Below the pieces are notes generated by a model, which saw only the letters and a list, made by a program, of their open reading frames with translations, had not been told where the DNA came from and did no database searches. Of a DNA stretch of 64,000 nucleotides, positions 1 to 7,677 are shown one piece after another (position 1 is the first letter of the stretch; each line of letters opens with the position of its first letter). Position numbers and translations under genes: made by a program. Source of the stretch: Actinoplanes sp. N902-109 (GTDB taxonomy: Bacteria > Actinomycetota > Actinomycetes > Mycobacteriales > Micromonosporaceae); assembly GCF_000389965.1 (NCBI RefSeq), contig NC_021191.1:4217501-4281500 (forward strand). The letters run 5' to 3'.

Positions 1-1028
1 CGAACTACCAGAACCGCTACTTCGGCGGCGCCGGAATGTTGCGGCTGTACCATTTCGACCTGGCCCGCAACACCATTGATGTGGAAACCGTCGCGCCGTA
101 CTTCCTCGCGCAGGAGCCCGACGAGCGCAGCCCGCTGGCCACCGAGCATCTGCGGCTGACCACGCCGGTCGACTACTTCTCGGTGCCGATCGATTTCGAG
201 CAGCGGTTCGCCGGCTTCACCCCGGTGCCCGCGCGCCCCGCCCGTCCAGCCGCCAAGCTCGTGGTGCCCGGCACGCTGGCCTACTGGCGCTTCGACGGCG
301 GCGGCGTGAGCGGCACCCCGCTGACCGCGGGCACGACCGTGCGCGACCTGTCCGGCCGTGGCAACCACCTGACCCTGGCCACCGTGCCGGGATCCGCCGC
401 CGACGCGCTGACCTGGTCGGACGACCATCACCCGGATCAGCCCGCGCACGCCAGCCTGCGGTTCACCGGTGGCAAGAACCCGCTGCACGGCGCTTGTCTG
501 ACCACCGCCGCACAGGCGCCCCTGAATGCCGAGACGTTCAATCACGGCTACACCATCGAGGCGTTCCTGAAGATCCCGCTCGACTGGGACGGGACCACCA
601 ATGCCTGGATGTCCGTGCTCAGCCGCCGGGGCACGGCCGCCGCCGCCGGCAAGAGCGGGAAGAACACCGACCCCAACGACCCGCTCGCCAGTCTCAGCAT
701 CTCCAACAACGGCCGCGAACCGCAGTTCAACGCCTATTCGCTCAGCCAGACCTGGCCGACGACCAACTGGGGTCACGGTCTGTTCGAAGATGTCTGGTGG
801 CACGTGGCTCTGGTCAACGACGGAAAACGAACCATCATGTACGTCGAGAGCAGCCCCGTGGTCGACAACCCGTCAACCTTGTCGGTGGGCCTCGCGTCGC
901 TGGGCCTGCCCTGGCTGCTGGGCGGCCACGAGTACGCGGGGGCGGTGGACCAGATCTTCCACGGCTGGATCGGTGACGTGCGGGTGGTGAACCGCCCGTT
1001 GCGACCCAAGGAGTTCCTGACAGCCTGA
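1..1028 (+). CDS. C-terminal part of a metallophosphoesterase-like protein with LamG domain (5' truncated)
   Basis: The open frame is already running at the window edge (codons in register from base 3), so the true start lies upstream. About 340 residues are visible. The first ~30 (GMLRLYHFDLARNTIDVET) resemble the strand that ends calcineurin-like phosphoesterase domains in actinobacteria, where a glycine-rich loop leads into a 'TYSP'-like segment. After a linker, residues ~90-335 look like a concanavalin/LamG beta-sandwich (LAYWRFDGGG, DLSGRGNHLTL, TIEAFLKIP, GWIGDVRVVNRPL). This suggests a secreted phosphoesterase that binds a glycan or surface ligand. The LamG part is fairly clear. The phosphoesterase part is inferred from a short stretch because the catalytic motifs are outside the window. 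Confidence 0.6.
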   Translation, partial: NYQNRYFGGAGMLRLYHFDLARNTIDVETVAPYFLAQEPDERSPLATEHLRLTTPVDYFSVPIDFEQRFAGFTPVPARPARPAAKLVVPGTLAYWRFDGGGVSGTPLTAGTTVRDLSGRGNHLTLATVPGSAADALTWSDDHHPDQPAHASLRFTGGKNPLHGACLTTAAQAPLNAETFNHGYTIEAFLKIPLDWDGTTNAWMSVLSRRGTAAAAGKSGKNTDPNDPLASLSISNNGREPQFNAYSLSQTWPTTNWGHGLFEDVWWHVALVNDGKRTIMYVESSPVVDNPSTLSVGLASLGLPWLLGGHEYAGAVDQIFHGWIGDVRVVNRPLRPKEFLTA

Positions 1029-1030
1029 CA

Positions 1031-1150
1031 TGTTGACGGGCTGCTTGATGTGTTGACGGGCTGCTTGATGTGTTGACGAGTTGCTCGCTGCATTGACGAC
1101 TTGCTCGCCGTGTTGACTTGTCTTGACGTGTTGATGCGTTGACGGTGCTG
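1031..1150. repeat. 20-bp tandem repeat carrying TTGAC in each unit
   Basis: Two perfect 20-bp copies (1031-1050, 1051-1070) are followed by degenerate copies, every one starting near TGTTGAC. There are seven TTGAC pentamers in about 115 bp. The array begins three bases after the stop of the phosphoesterase gene and ends just before the convergent DUF6582-like gene. No open frame of interest crosses it. Confidence 0.8.
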
Positions 1151-1167
1151 TCGTGGTGACGGTGCCG

Positions 1168-1623
1168 TCAATGCTTGTCGATGGCGTGCTGCAGTTGCGC
1201 TTTCGTCATCGTTGAGCGGCCTTCGATGCCGAGTTTGCGCGCCTGGGCATACAGATCGGCTTTGCTCGGGCCGTTGCTGGCGGCGCTGCGGCTGCTGCCG
1301 GCCTTGCTCGGGGTGCGCGGTTTGTCGGACGACTTCATCGTCTTGCCCGGCTTGTTCATCGTCTTGCCCGGCTTGCCGAGTTCGTGCCAGCTCTTCTCGG
1401 TCAGGTCGACGCCGAACTTCGCGGCGGCGCGTCTGATGCGGCCGAACGCCTCGTCGCGTTCCTTGTCGGAGACGTCGCGCACCTGGTCGAAGCGGGCGAT
1501 GGCGTTGCGCACGTGCCGCGCGTCGTTGAGCGGCTCCTTGCGTACCCGGGGGAACGCGAACGTGCTGTCCGGCATCGCGTTGCGGTCCGCGGCGTCCAGC
1601 TGGTGTCCGGTCGTGGTTGCCAT
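1168..1623 (-). CDS. DUF6582-like protein with C-terminal Rho-N/SAP-like helix pair
   Basis: A hydrophilic 151-residue protein. Residues ~15-70 (STFAFPRVRKEPLNDARHV, DKERDEAFGRIRRAAAKFGV) match the DUF6582 pattern seen in phage- and stress-associated small proteins. A basic linker contains a duplicated KPGKTM heptad (a 21-bp direct repeat in the DNA). The last ~30 residues (SKADLYAQARKLGI, TKAQLQHAID) look like a Rho N-terminal/SAP helix-extended-loop-helix fold that often binds nucleic acid. I chose the ATG at 1623. A TTG at 1656 in the same frame would add 11 residues, and neither has a strong ribosome site. No enzymatic role can be assigned; a DNA- or RNA-binding accessory protein is possible. 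Confidence 0.6.
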   Translation of the reverse strand: MATTTGHQLDAADRNAMPDSTFAFPRVRKEPLNDARHVRNAIARFDQVRDVSDKERDEAFGRIRRAAAKFGVDLTEKSWHELGKPGKTMNKPGKTMKSSDKPRTPSKAGSSRSAASNGPSKADLYAQARKLGIEGRSTMTKAQLQHAIDKH

Positions 1624-1718
1624 GATTGACGGGATACCCGTTGATCGGGACGCCAATCAACCCCCGCGACGTGCCAGGCCGGGTCGTAGTCCGGCAGCCG
1701 TAGCCACGCCACCGATCG

Positions 1719-2345
1719 TCATCTCTCGGTCGGCCCCTCGTTCGAGCTCCGCGTGAGCGAAGGCGTCAGCGCGGCCGCGAGCGAGGGCCAGAACCGCTCA
1801 GCCCAGTCGAGCCAGCTCTCGTCCCCCGGCGGTGGAGCGGGCAGGGACGCGCCCGAGAGCTCGTCCGGGTCGGGGGCCTGGAAGTGTTCCCGCCAGGCGT
1901 CGAGTTCTGTCTCGGCCATGGGGAAGGTCTGCTCCGGCGTGTGTTCCCAGCGGTGCTCGATCCGTTCCCATTGCACCGCACGGTCCACCGGCAGATACAC
2001 GATCTCGCAGGACGCACCCACCGAGGCGGCCATCCAGCGCAGGGCGGAGCGCTCGTCACGCGACCAGAAACCGAAGTCGAGAACGACGTTGACCCGCAGG
2101 CGCAGAGCTTCGACGGCCAGGGCGACCAGCCGGCCCTCCAGCAGCCACCGTTTCCCGCCGGGCTCCTGATGGCGGTCGTCCTGGCCGAAGAGGGTGAGCG
2201 CCCATTCGTCGGGGGTCAATCGCAGGGCTCCGCGCTCCGCCGCCAGCTCCCGCGCTCGGAACGTCTTCCCGGACCCGGGCAGGCCCACCATCAGGAGGAG
2301 CGTGGGGCTCTGGGTCGCCGAGGTATCTCTCACCGTCTTGCTCAT
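1719..2345 (-). CDS. P-loop AAA/kinase-like ATPase
   Basis: A protein of 208 residues with a textbook Walker A (GLPGSGKT) about 17 residues from the N-terminus. A later hydrophobic strand ends in an acidic residue (VNVVLDFGFW), the usual Walker B/lid layout of the small zeta-toxin, gluconate-kinase and chloramphenicol-phosphotransferase group. The central part has a helical lid with conserved arginines. These proteins typically phosphorylate small molecules or RNA ends, and the substrate cannot be read from the sequence. ATG at 2345 is preferred over ATG at 2354. It stands alone, divergent from the 3D-domain gene at 2449. Confidence 0.6.
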   Translation of the reverse strand: MSKTVRDTSATQSPTLLLMVGLPGSGKTFRARELAAERGALRLTPDEWALTLFGQDDRHQEPGGKRWLLEGRLVALAVEALRLRVNVVLDFGFWSRDERSALRWMAASVGASCEIVYLPVDRAVQWERIEHRWEHTPEQTFPMAETELDAWREHFQAPDPDELSGASLPAPPPGDESWLDWAERFWPSLAAALTPSLTRSSNEGPTER

Positions 2346-2448
2346 CCGGTCCATGGTGCCGGGCCGCGGCCGGCGCGGCGATGAACGCCACCGGAGAGGC
2401 GAAAATCTTAGGGTTGTTCACCGTTTCATTGATCGATATAACTGGCCC

Positions 2449-3795
2449 ATGATGCGCGCGCTCGCTGTCGGGACCGGTCTGCTCGCCGCGATGGCCGTCG
2501 CGGTCCCTGTTGCCCTGCCTCGATCCGCGGCTGCCGCCAACGGGGTGAGCAATCCCGGGTTCGAGGCGGGCACTGCGGGGTGGCAGTGCGCGCCGACGGC
2601 GGCGGCGGTCACCGGGCACGCCCGTTCCGGCAGCTACGCCCTCGCGGGGACGACCACGAGCAGTGATACCGCGCAGTGCACCCAGACCGTCCCGGTGGCG
2701 CCCAGCACCTCGTACACATTGACCGCCCAGGTGAACGGCGCCTATGTGTATCTGGGTGTCACCGGTGGTGCCAGCACGTGGACACCCGGCACCGGCGGCG
2801 CCTATCAGACCCTGTCGGTCACGTTCACGACGCCCGCGGCGGCTTCGTCGGTGGAGATCTACCTGCACGGTTGGTACGGCCAAGGTGTCTACTACGCCGA
2901 CGACGTCAGCCTCCCGGTGACCGGCACCGACGGGCCGACCACGACCCCGCCGACGCCGACGACTCCAACACCGTCGCCCACCACGCCGTCACCGTCTCCT
3001 ACCACGCCGTCTCCCACCACGCCGACGCCCAGCCCGACCACGCCGACACCCACGCCGACCACGCCGACACCCACGCCGACCACGCCGACACCCACCCCGA
3101 CCACGCCGACACCCACGCCGACCGGGCCGGGGGCGAGCCTGCCGGCGTGCCGGCATTTCAGCGACGCCACGCCGCCGGTGCGGACGGCCGGGCCGAACCA
3201 CGACGCGACGACCCAGGCGCCCCGGATCACCATCGACGGACGACTTCCCGCCCCGGGCAACGTTCGCGGCACGCTTGCCAACGGGTCGGTCGTCATCACC
3301 TTCGACCGGGTGCCGGGTGCGGTGGCGTACCGGGTCTGGCGCAACTCGCAGTCCGTGCTGCGCATCGACGACTGGGGTCAGCCGGTGCTCAGCGTGACGG
3401 ACAGCCGGCCGTGCCGCAACGCCTCGTACACCGTGGTGGCCCTGCGCAACGACGACAGCGACGCTTCGACCGGTCAGCTCTCCCCGCCGTACCGGCTGCT
3501 CGACAGCGGCACGCTGGGGCCGGGACGGTTGAGTCCCGGCACCCAGCTCACGTACCTGATCACGGCCTACAACGATGCCGGGCAGACGGCCAGCGGCTAC
3601 CAGGCGGGGCTGGGGATCTGCGCCGTGGACACGCGCTACATCCCCTGGGGCACCAGGATGCGCATCGACGGGTACGGCTACTGCTACGCCGCGGACATCG
3701 GCACCTGGATCCAGGGCGAGATCGTCGACGTCTGGCTGCCCGGTGCGGAGGCCGACAGTTGGGGCGTGCAACGCCGCACCGTCACGATCGAATAG
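2449..3795 (+). CDS. Secreted protein: carbohydrate-binding-like domain, Pro/Thr linker, C-terminal 3D domain
   Basis: A 448-residue exported protein. The first ~28 residues form a Sec signal (hydrophobic run then SAAAAN). Residues ~30-155 form a jelly-roll carbohydrate-binding-like domain (NPGFEAGTAGWQC). A ~60-residue linker of TPTP repeats (DNA tandem repeat about 2940-3125) follows. After a fibronectin-like segment, the last ~80 residues are a 3D/double-psi-barrel domain (DTRYIPWGTRMRI, YAADIG, EIVDVWLP) as found in MltA and Rpf-type cell-wall enzymes. The aspartates of AADIG and IVDVW fit the three conserved 3D aspartates. Likely role: binding and remodelling of wall polysaccharide outside the cell. 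Start ATG 2449 (or 2452) follows the signal-peptide logic. Upstream in-frame sequence to 2194 overlaps the divergent kinase gene and is not coding-like. Confidence 0.75.
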   Translation: MMRALAVGTGLLAAMAVAVPVALPRSAAAANGVSNPGFEAGTAGWQCAPTAAAVTGHARSGSYALAGTTTSSDTAQCTQTVPVAPSTSYTLTAQVNGAYVYLGVTGGASTWTPGTGGAYQTLSVTFTTPAAASSVEIYLHGWYGQGVYYADDVSLPVTGTDGPTTTPPTPTTPTPSPTTPSPSPTTPSPTTPTPSPTTPTPTPTTPTPTPTTPTPTPTTPTPTPTGPGASLPACRHFSDATPPVRTAGPNHDATTQAPRITIDGRLPAPGNVRGTLANGSVVITFDRVPGAVAYRVWRNSQSVLRIDDWGQPVLSVTDSRPCRNASYTVVALRNDDSDASTGQLSPPYRLLDSGTLGPGRLSPGTQLTYLITAYNDAGQTASGYQAGLGICAVDTRYIPWGTRMRIDGYGYCYAADIGTWIQGEIVDVWLPGAEADSWGVQRRTVTIE

Positions 3796-3920
3796 CCGGC
3801 ATCCGCACCGGGCTGTCTGCCGCCCTGGCGGCGCCGGCTCTCACCCGCCCTGCTGGGTCGTCATCCGCGGTTCGACCGCTCGGGGCCCCTGAACCGCTCG
3901 GCCCGCTTTAGGGTGGGATC

Positions 3921-4700
3921 ATGACTTCCAGGCCCGTCCGCATCGGTGTCCAGATCCAGCCGCAGCATGGCGACTACGCCGCTATCCGCCGTGCCGCCGC
4001 CGAGGCCGAGGATCTCGGCGCCGACATCCTGTTCAACTGGGACCACTTCTACCCGCTCTTCGGCGAGCCGGACGGTCTGCACTTCGAGTGCTGGACCATG
4101 CTCGCGGCCTGGGCCGAGCAGACTTCCCGGGTCGAGATCGGCGCCCTGGTCACCTGCAACAGCTACCGCAACCCCGACCTGCTGGCCGACATGGCCCGGA
4201 CCGTCGACCACATCAGCGCCGGCCGGCTCGTGCTCGGCATCGGTTCCGGCTGGTTCGAGCGCGATTATCAGGAGTACGGCTACGACTTCGGCACCGCGGG
4301 CGGGCGCCTCGACGACCTGGCCGAGGCGCTGCCCCGGATCGAGACGCGGTTGGGCAAGCTCAACCCGGCGCCGACCCGCAAGATCCCGGTGCTCATCGGC
4401 GGCGGGGGCGAGAAGAAAACCCTGCGTCTGGTCGCCCGGCACGCCGACATCTGGCACAGCTTCGGCGACCCCGAGACCATCGTACGGAAGACCGGCATCC
4501 TGCGGCGGCACTGCGCAGACGTGGGCCGCGATTCGGGCGAGATCGAGCTGTCGGCCGGGGTGAAGGGCGGTCCCGCCGACTCGGGCCGGGCGTTGCTGGA
4601 CGCCGGGGTCACCCTGTTCACCGTGGAGAGCGGCGGGCCGGACTACGACTTGACTGAACTGCGTCAGTGGATCGACTGGCGCGATCACGTCAATGGCTGA
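3921..4700 (+). CDS. LLM-class F420-dependent oxidoreductase
   Basis: A 259-residue luciferase-like (beta/alpha)8 protein. The typical blocks are present: an N-terminal strand (RIGVQIQPQ), DILFNWDHFYPLFG, a GALVTCNSYRNPDLLADMA block, and GRLVLGIGSGWFERDYQEYG, the last being characteristic of the F420-dependent subgroup. A later GGGGEKKTLRLVARHADIWH block closes the cofactor site. These enzymes use reduced or oxidised F420 on varied small molecules, and the substrate here is unknown. A purine-rich ribosome site (GGTGGGAT) sits just before the ATG. No close operon partner. Confidence 0.85.
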   Translation: MTSRPVRIGVQIQPQHGDYAAIRRAAAEAEDLGADILFNWDHFYPLFGEPDGLHFECWTMLAAWAEQTSRVEIGALVTCNSYRNPDLLADMARTVDHISAGRLVLGIGSGWFERDYQEYGYDFGTAGGRLDDLAEALPRIETRLGKLNPAPTRKIPVLIGGGGEKKTLRLVARHADIWHSFGDPETIVRKTGILRRHCADVGRDSGEIELSAGVKGGPADSGRALLDAGVTLFTVESGGPDYDLTELRQWIDWRDHVNG

Positions 4701-4714
4701 CAGCCTGTAGGTGG

Positions 4715-4739
4715 CAGGTATCACTTCCGGTGACACCTG
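4715..4739. promoter_or_regulatory. Inverted repeat between oxidoreductase and MFS gene
   Basis: CAGGTATCAC and GTGACACCTG flank a 5-base loop with one mismatch, starting 15 bases after the oxidoreductase stop and ending 39 bases before the MFS start. It could be a terminator hairpin or an operator for the MFS gene. The sequence alone does not decide. Confidence 0.4.
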
Positions 4740-4778
4740 GCCGCCGCGGCGGGGTGCGGACGGGCAGGCTGATCGACT

Positions 4779-6038
4779 ATGAGCTCAGCCGCGCCCGCCG
4801 CGCCCCGCAAATTCGCGGCCCTGCGTAACCCGGACTGCCGGCCGTACCTGTTCGGGGCGGCGCTGGCGATGATGGCTGACAATATCGAGCACGTCATCAC
4901 GTACTGGCAGCTGTGGGAGAAATTTCATTCCCCGGCGCTGGCCGGGTTCGAGGTGATCAGCCACTGGCTGCCGTTCCTGTTCTTCTCGGTCTATTTCGGT
5001 GGCCTGGCCGACCGCTTCGACTGCCGCCGGGTGATCCAGGCCGCGCAGGTGTTGTTCATGCTCGTGTCGGCGGCCTGGGGCGTGCTGTTCCTGACCGGCA
5101 CCCTGCAGATCTGGGAAGCCTGCTTGCTGCTCGTCATGCACGGCATGGCGGGTGCTTTGTGGGGCCCTGGCGAGCAGTTGATGCTGCACGACTTCGTCGG
5201 TGACGAGGAACTGCCCAGCGCGGTCCGGCTGAACGCGACGTTCCGCAGCCTGGGCGTGCTGTTCGGGCCGGTGATCGGCTCGGCGCTGCTGCTCGGGCTC
5301 GGGCCGACCGCCGGCATCTTCGTCAACATCGCGTTCTATCTGCCGCTGACGCTGTTCCTCTTCCGCACCCGGTTCACCGGCCATTCCCGCGAGCAGCGCC
5401 CGGTCCGACGGGAACGGATCGGCATCAAGGACTCGATCCGTGTCCTGCGTCAGGTGCAGACCAATCGCATTCTGGTCAGCATGATCATTCTCGGCGGGCT
5501 GGGATCGTTCTTCGTGGGCGCGTCCATCCAGTCGTCGATGCCGATCTTCGCCCAGGACATGGGTGCTGGCAGCGCCGGCACGGCCTACGGCGTCCTGCTC
5601 TTCGCCAATGGTGCGGGCGGCGTCATCGGCGGCATTCTGCTGGAGGCCACCGGGCGCATCCCGGCAACGGTCACGGCCGCGGTCATCAGCACGTTCGTGT
5701 ACGGCGTCAGCACGTTCTTCTTCGCCGTGTCGGGCAGTTATCCGCTCGCCGTCGTCCTGCTCATCCTCGGTGGCGTGGCCAACCTGGCGTCGATGTCGAT
5801 CGGTCAGACCGTGGTCCAGCTCCTGGCCCCGCCGGGCGAGCGCGGCCGGGTGATCGGTGTCTACGGCATGTCGGCCAACGGCCTGCGCTTCGGCAGCGGC
5901 ATCACGGTCGGCCTGTTCGGCGCCGTCGTGGGCATCCACTGGTCCCTCGGGCTCAGCGCCGCCGCCCTGTGCCTGGGCACCCTGCTGGCCGGTTGGGCGG
6001 CGTGGCGGTCCCCCCGGCGTACGGCTGCCGCTTCCTGA
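4779..6038 (+). CDS. MFS transporter (MFS_3/enterobactin-exporter-like)
   Basis: A 419-residue protein with about 12 hydrophobic segments. It has the MFS signature after the second helix (GGLADRFDCRRV, the G-x-x-x-D-R-x-x-R loop) and a cytoplasmic charged loop near residue 200 separating two six-helix halves. The pattern (N-terminal LRNPDCRPYLFGAALAMMADNIE, long periplasm-facing helix 1) fits the MFS_3 group of drug or siderophore exporters. The substrate is not predictable. It converges on the next MFS gene with only six bases between the stops, and no terminator hairpin fits between them. Confidence 0.8.
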   Translation: MSSAAPAAPRKFAALRNPDCRPYLFGAALAMMADNIEHVITYWQLWEKFHSPALAGFEVISHWLPFLFFSVYFGGLADRFDCRRVIQAAQVLFMLVSAAWGVLFLTGTLQIWEACLLLVMHGMAGALWGPGEQLMLHDFVGDEELPSAVRLNATFRSLGVLFGPVIGSALLLGLGPTAGIFVNIAFYLPLTLFLFRTRFTGHSREQRPVRRERIGIKDSIRVLRQVQTNRILVSMIILGGLGSFFVGASIQSSMPIFAQDMGAGSAGTAYGVLLFANGAGGVIGGILLEATGRIPATVTAAVISTFVYGVSTFFFAVSGSYPLAVVLLILGGVANLASMSIGQTVVQLLAPPGERGRVIGVYGMSANGLRFGSGITVGLFGAVVGIHWSLGLSAAALCLGTLLAGWAAWRSPRRTAAAS

Positions 6039-6044
6039 TCGCGC

Positions 6045-7370
6045 TCAGCGGACGGTCTTGATCGGAAGGACGATGAGGGCGCCGAGCAAGGCGGCGACCC
6101 CGGCCCCGTACAGCAGCAGACTGTAGTTCTGGTCGTCGGGGCTGGCGACGGCGAGCAGGACGGCGCCGAGGAGCGGGGCCGCGGTCTGGGGGAGGGCGTT
6201 GGCCATGTTGAAGACGCCGAGGTCCTTGCCGGCGTCGTCAGGATGGGGCAGCACGTCGACGACCAGCGCGAGGTCCACGCCCACATAGATGCCGAAGGCC
6301 ACGCCCATCAACGCCTCGATCAGGTAGAACTGACCGACCGTGGTGACGTGGGCCAGCGCGACGATGCCCATGCCGAACAGCAGGGTCGAGCCGGCGACCA
6401 GGACCTTGCGGCGGCCGGTGCGGTCGGAGATCCTGCCCGCGACCCAGCCTGCGACGATCAATGTGGCCGTGTAGACGAGCACGCCGATGGTAACCGCCGC
6501 CGGGGCGTCGTCCTCGGCGAGGCCCAGCCGGTCCTCCAGGTAGAACAGCCGGAACGTGGTGAACATGAACGTGGCCAGGATGATCAGGAAGCGCGACCAC
6601 CAGGCGAGCGCGAAGTCCGGGTGCTTCAACGGGTTGAGCCAGAACGTGGTGACCCACTCCGCGGCCGTCATCCGGGGCGGGCGCCGCGGCAGCCGCTGAT
6701 CGGGCAGGATCACCGCGAACAGCAGCATCGCCCCGATCGACAGCACCGCGGGCGCCACGAACAGGATGACCATGTGGTCCTGGAAGAGCTGGGCCACGGA
6801 TGCGCCGCCGAGCACGCCGACGTTCTGGGCGATGCCGACCAGGGCCGACACGCTGCCGCGCTGGAACCGGGGCACCTGGTCGGAGATGGTGGCGATGAAC
6901 GGCGCCAGCGTGGCGTTCGCGCCCAGCTGGGCCAGGCACCAGCCGGCCGTGACGACGGCGACGCTCTGGCCCAGCGCCATCACGACGAACGCCAGCGTCA
7001 TGACGATGGTGCCACCGACGATCCAGGGGCGGCGCCGGCCCAGCCGCGAGGTGGTGCGGTCGGACAGCCGCCCGGACAGGACGTTGCCGATGACGGCGAA
7101 CAGCGCTCCGAAGCCTGCGACCGTACCCAATGCCGAGCTCTTCTGATCGTCGGGCACGATCTGCTGGACCTTGACGCCGATGCCGACCACCGCCGGACCG
7201 AGCAGCGCGATGTAGAAGACAAGCTGGGCGAACACCAGCCCCCCGACGAACCCGCCGCGCACCGGCCGGGTCGGCTCGGTGAACCAGTGGTGGTCGGGGC
7301 CGGCAGCGGGGGCTGAGACGGCGGCGCCGGTCGGCGGCAGGTCGTTGTCCGGGGTTCCGGACGAGCTCAT
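6045..7370 (-). CDS. MFS transporter (sugar/GPH-like)
   Basis: A 441-residue protein with 12 predicted membrane helices and MFS loops (SGRLSDRTTSRLGRRRP after helix 2, AGRISDRTGRRK in the second half). The motif spacing resembles the sugar/cation symporter-like MFS proteins of actinobacteria. The N-terminal ~30 residues are proline- and alanine-rich and cytoplasmic. ATG 7370 has a GGGAG ribosome site about 9 bases upstream. The same frame stays open much further upstream (to 8075), but that part overlaps the dehydrogenase gene on the other strand and is low-complexity shadow. A possible TetR remnant lies upstream and may have been its regulator. Confidence 0.8.
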   Translation of the reverse strand: MSSSGTPDNDLPPTGAAVSAPAAGPDHHWFTEPTRPVRGGFVGGLVFAQLVFYIALLGPAVVGIGVKVQQIVPDDQKSSALGTVAGFGALFAVIGNVLSGRLSDRTTSRLGRRRPWIVGGTIVMTLAFVVMALGQSVAVVTAGWCLAQLGANATLAPFIATISDQVPRFQRGSVSALVGIAQNVGVLGGASVAQLFQDHMVILFVAPAVLSIGAMLLFAVILPDQRLPRRPPRMTAAEWVTTFWLNPLKHPDFALAWWSRFLIILATFMFTTFRLFYLEDRLGLAEDDAPAAVTIGVLVYTATLIVAGWVAGRISDRTGRRKVLVAGSTLLFGMGIVALAHVTTVGQFYLIEALMGVAFGIYVGVDLALVVDVLPHPDDAGKDLGVFNMANALPQTAAPLLGAVLLAVASPDDQNYSLLLYGAGVAALLGALIVLPIKTVR

Positions 7371-7450
7371 GGCGGGCTCCCGGGGTATCGGTTCGGGTAC
7401 GCGGCGGCATACCCGCGGGTCGGACGGATATTCACCTGCTTGCATGTAGC

Positions 7451-7672
7451 TCAGCTTGTCGCTATGGCGTCGCGCAAGTCTGACAGGGTGCGGCGGACCG
7501 GGCCCGGGAAGTCCTCCGAGCGGGTGGTGATCCACTCGGCGGCGGCCACGCCGAAGACCGACCGCGCGGCTTGCGCCGCGAACGTGGCGGGCGCGCTCGC
7601 CATCGGCACCGGCTCGGCCACGAAACTGGTCGTCATGCTCGCGTAGCCGGGGTGCGGAGCCGGGCGTTGCAC
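7451..7672 (-). pseudogene. Possible remnant of a TetR-family regulator (C-terminal piece)
   Basis: The stretch between the MFS start (7370) and the dehydrogenase start (7678) holds one frame of about 73 codons. Its end (FAAQAARSVFGVAAAEWITT and the following helix) resembles the last two helices of TetR-family C-terminal domains. No DNA-binding helix-turn-helix is present, the upstream continuation runs into the divergent gene, and the frame starts at a GTG without a ribosome site. A decayed, internally deleted regulator of the adjacent MFS gene is my best reading. A chance open frame is possible. Nothing else was seen in 7371-7677. Confidence 0.3.
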
Positions 7673-7677
7673 CTGGC

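Noticed and set aside
1031..1150. CRISPR array
   Set aside because: The 20-bp units abut directly without spacers and drift in sequence, so this is a plain tandem repeat. No cas genes are present.
2194..2448. Longer N-terminus for the 3D-domain protein
   Set aside because: It would place ~85 non-family residues before a clear signal peptide and overlap the divergent kinase gene.
2940..3125. Pro/Thr-coding repeat as a novel element
   Set aside because: TPTP linkers are ordinary in secreted actinobacterial proteins and need no special explanation.
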